A stretch of 23,870 nucleotides of DNA from CAZLCK01 sp964558235. GTDB lineage: Bacteria > Actinomycetota > Coriobacteriia > Coriobacteriales > CADBOM01. Under the pieces are notes generated by a model. The model saw only the letters and a program-made list of their open reading frames with translations. It made no database searches and had not been told where the DNA came from. The stretch spans positions 1 through 23,870 of the forward strand of contig CAZLCK010000022.1 in the NCBI GenBank assembly GCA_964558235.1. The letters run 5' to 3'. Below are positions 22,220 to 23,870 of the stretch, one piece after another (positions within the stretch are counted from its first letter, which is position 1; each line of letters starts with the position of its first letter). A program made the position numbers and the translations under genes.

Positions 22220-23288
22220 CTAGTTTTACGCTGACAAAGCGCTCTTCTGCACCATCGCCATCGATTGTAGATGAGCTTGACCTAAACAGATCGAGTCCTG
22301 GGATATCTGGAAGTTCTCTTGCGCAATCGCAGTAATAGCGGAACATATATCCCATAGCTAGCGTTATTGCATATCCAGCTAAGACCTTTACAAGCCATCC
22401 TAAGATCGGAATATGCTTGCAAACCTTGCGCACAACTGTTCTTGAGGTAAGCGCGATGATAAGGACAGCGGCAACCTCTACGATAGTCTGCTTATCCAGA
22501 CCATAACCATAGGCGCGCTCAATTTGGAAGAGCATCTTGACCTGATTCATAGTCATAACAGGAAAATCCGACCCCGGCATAAAAAAGATCGCAGCCGTTA
22601 CTGCATTTTGATAGGCGCTATTGCGGATGATGGAACGTACTTTGGCTGGCATTGCAAAGCTAAACTCTTCAGCGAATGTATCCCTTAGCTCAGGACAGTT
22701 TGTCATAACCCAGTCACCCAAAGCCTCGATCATATCTTCATATGTCTTCTGCTTTGAATTACAAAATCTAGCACAGATATCATCGAGGCCTAAAATCCTA
22801 ATAGGAGTTTTCAAAATCTCCTTTACGCGTTCGACTCCAGTCAAATTTAGATCTGACATAACTTGGCAAGACGAAATCTTTATAGCGAGTGTTTCACGCG
22901 AAATAATATCTGAGTAGATAATTGGAAAGTCAGTAACCTTGGAATTCTCAACAACGGTAGTTAGATGATCGGCTAAAACGACTGCATGAATATCTTTTGA
23001 GACAGCAATGAGGTAGGAAGCACCAACCCAATAAGATGAGCCAGCAAGGATAATGCAAAGATCGGTATCGTCTTCGACCTCGTAAGGTGAGTCATAAAAG
23101 GGCTCAACTCTAAGGCTTACATTGTCATCTTTTGGTATTAGTGAGAGTTTGGCGCATTCGATTAATTGTGGGCTTGCGCTTTCGTCAACAAGCACAGTTA
23201 TCTTTATGCGTTCGAGAGTCTTGAAAGAATCATCCGAGCCAAATCCCAAAACTCCATCGACTATAGAATCAAGATTAAAAGCTGCCAT
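22212..23288 (-). CDS. DUF697-like membrane protein
   Basis: The protein has 358 residues. The first half is soluble: residues 25-60 (ERIKITVLVDESASPQLIEC) and 70-110 look like an alpha/beta fold with ILAGSSYWVGASYLI, but a full GTPase motif set is missing. The second half matches DUF697/YcjF: SAYQNAVTAAIFFMPGSDFP, MNQVKMLFQIERAYGYGLDK and two hydrophobic segments (VAAVLIIALTSRTVV, ILGWLVKVLAGYAITLAMGY). In other bacteria such domains follow small GTPases. The ATG has an AGGAG site. It overlaps the radical SAM gene by eight bases, so the three minus-strand genes form one operon. Function unknown. Confidence 0.85.
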   Translation of the reverse strand: MAAFNLDSIVDGVLGFGSDDSFKTLERIKITVLVDESASPQLIECAKLSLIPKDDNVSLRVEPFYDSPYEVEDDTDLCIILAGSSYWVGASYLIAVSKDIHAVVLADHLTTVVENSKVTDFPIIYSDIISRETLAIKISSCQVMSDLNLTGVERVKEILKTPIRILGLDDICARFCNSKQKTYEDMIEALGDWVMTNCPELRDTFAEEFSFAMPAKVRSIIRNSAYQNAVTAAIFFMPGSDFPVMTMNQVKMLFQIERAYGYGLDKQTIVEVAAVLIIALTSRTVVRKVCKHIPILGWLVKVLAGYAITLAMGYMFRYYCDCARELPDIPGLDLFRSSSSTIDGDGAEERFVSVKLDG

Positions 23289-23381
23289 TTAAATGCTCCT
23301 TTTGTCTCGCCAAAACCTTTGACAAGTAACTTGATCAAATCTTACCACGTAGGGAATGTCATTTTTTACCATACGCGCCAT

Positions 23382-23421
23382 AAAGCCCCTGTCTTTAGGC
23401 CTGGGGAGACAAGAGCTGACA
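23382..23421 (+). mobile_element. possible solo right-end hairpin of an IS200/IS605 (TnpB) element
   Basis: AAGCCCC (23383-23389), loop TTTA (about 23394-23397), then GGGGAG (23403-23408), and TGACA at 23417-23421. The AAGCCCC...TTTAG...GGGGAG pattern is that of the 3' end hairpin of IS605/IS1341-group elements, which also forms the core of the TnpB guide RNA. The inner stem has a mismatch and a bulge. No tnpA or tnpB lies upstream, where the DUF697-like gene starts, so this is a remnant, a solo end, or chance. Confidence 0.4.
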
Positions 23422-23581
23422 TTGTGCACAATCAGTAACGTCAGTTTCGAGATTTCTGTATCACCGCTTCTTGTCTTTCATATCGTTCACTACTACTCCT
23501 TACAATCATCTCTCACCATGTACCATATGATGAAAGGAAAAGTGCGTTCGCCCACGTTTGCATAACCGGAAGGTTTGAACG

Positions 23582-23692
23582 ATGGGCATGATAAGAGATA
23601 ATAGACCCGTAGTTTTTACGAACGGAAACAACACCATCCAAGCAGCCCCGCCGTCGACAACCGCTTCCGATACAAAAAGTCCTATATTCTAA
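23582..23692 (+). CDS. very small ORF, unknown
   Basis: ATG 23582 has GGAAGG eight bases upstream, a better ribosome site than many genes here. It encodes 36 residues, beginning MGMIRDNRPVVFTNGNNTIQ and ending TKSPIF. The C-terminal half is Pro/Ser/Thr-rich. The stop (TAA 23690) is in the same frame as the AlbA_2 gene that follows. It could be a leader peptide, a truncated gene start, or chance. I do not recognise it. Confidence 0.3.
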   Translation: MGMIRDNRPVVFTNGNNTIQAAPPSTTASDTKSPIF

Positions 23693-23740
23693 CGGACAAA
23701 AACAATGAAAATGAAACCGCACCGTGAAAGGCGATTGTGC

Positions 23741-23870
23741 ATGAACCTCGGCAGCGAAAACGAGCAGACAGAATTTAAAAAGACGACCTCGGAAATCAAG
23801 GAAGCGATGGACTCGATCTGCGCCATCCTCAACAAGCATGGCTCCGGTGTCCTTTATTTTGGAGTTCGAC
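23741..23870 (+). CDS. AlbA_2 (Schlafen-type) domain protein, 5' part only
   Basis: The frame opens at ATG 23741 with AAAGG nine bases upstream and runs off the window after 43 residues: MNLGSENEQTEFKKTTSEIK, then EAMDSICAILNKHGSGVLYF, then GVR. E-x-x-x-x-EFK, the helix ending in ICAILNKHG, and the G-x-LYFGV strand are the start of the AlbA_2 / divergent AAA_4 domain. This domain is found in putative transcriptional regulators and in some defence-associated proteins. An alternative in-frame ATG at 23705 lacks a ribosome site. Codons are GC-richer than in the backbone genes, suggesting an accessory gene. What follows the domain cannot be seen. Confidence 0.85.
   Translation, partial: MNLGSENEQTEFKKTTSEIKEAMDSICAILNKHGSGVLYFGVR

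Larger units (their letters stand above)
23289..23740. other. intergenic region with mobile-element-like hairpin and a tiny ORF
   Basis: About 450 bases lack a substantial gene. It holds the upstream region of the DUF697-like gene, with TAAGAT as a possible minus-strand -10 near 23340; an IS200/IS605-like end hairpin (23382-23421); a 36-residue plus-strand ORF with a strong ribosome site (23582-23692); and the leader of the AlbA_2 gene. Confidence 0.5.

Noticed and set aside
23513..23839. 108-residue minus-strand frame at the right end
   Set aside because: It lies opposite the AlbA_2 start, which has recognisable domain sequence; no ribosome site or family was seen.

Overview
The window looks like a scaffold from a low-to-medium-GC member of the Actinobacteria, most likely class Coriobacteriia (Atopobium/Lancefieldella/Olsenella-like). 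The reasons are the gene cluster on the minus strand (TIGR03960 radical SAM, DUF2344, L21, L27, Obg, ProB, ProA, NadD, YqeK), the AT-leaning codon use, and many GTG/TTG starts with good Shine-Dalgarno sequences. There is no rRNA or tRNA gene here, so the taxonomy is inference.

Layout. (1) Bases 1-1885, minus strand: three visibly GC-richer genes (membrane protein, membrane-anchored methyltransferase, alpha/beta hydrolase cut by the window edge). They read like Firmicutes cargo and differ from the rest of the window. (2) 1886-2590: a gene-poor junction with truncated reading-frame remnants, direct repeats and a strong palindrome. (3) 2592-3649, plus strand: rsfS and a methylated-DNA-cysteine methyltransferase. 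(4) 3801-5871, minus strand: an aldo/keto reductase - flavodoxin - TetR operon whose promoter carries two TGACA-N3-TGTCA operators. (5) 6143-11262: metal and export functions, namely a CDF cation exporter, an MFS exporter, a CsoR-family repressor, and a P1B-type metal ATPase with a textbook CsoR box in its promoter. (6) 11282-17730, minus strand: rplU-rpmA, then obgE-proB-proA-nadD-yqeK. These cover ribosome assembly, proline synthesis, NAD synthesis and Ap4A hydrolysis. (7) A 100-N scaffold gap (17890-17989), then tyrS. (8) 19447-23288, minus strand: a DUF697-type membrane protein, TIGR03960 radical SAM protein and DUF2344 protein, joined by 8-base overlaps. (9) 23289-23870: a non-coding stretch with an IS200/IS605-like end hairpin, a very small ORF, and the start of an AlbA_2 (Schlafen-type) gene running off the window.

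The most informative structural point is that rsfS, normally directly downstream of yqeK, sits 8.3 kb away on the opposite strand. Inverting roughly 2450-11275 would restore the usual nadD-yqeK-rsfS order. The segment between (ogt, redox operon, metal exporters) therefore looks like part of an inversion whose left breakpoint lies close to the foreign DNA. The window also holds many short, degenerate tandem duplications at gene ends: the NadD C-terminus, the radical SAM N-terminus, upstream of obgE, the end of the metal ATPase gene, and upstream of the MFS gene. I found no clearly new multi-gene system. The best candidates for further attention are the rearrangement, the two-operator redox operon, the promoter motif shared by the CDF gene and tyrS, the nested 13/21-base repeat, and the accessory material at both ends.
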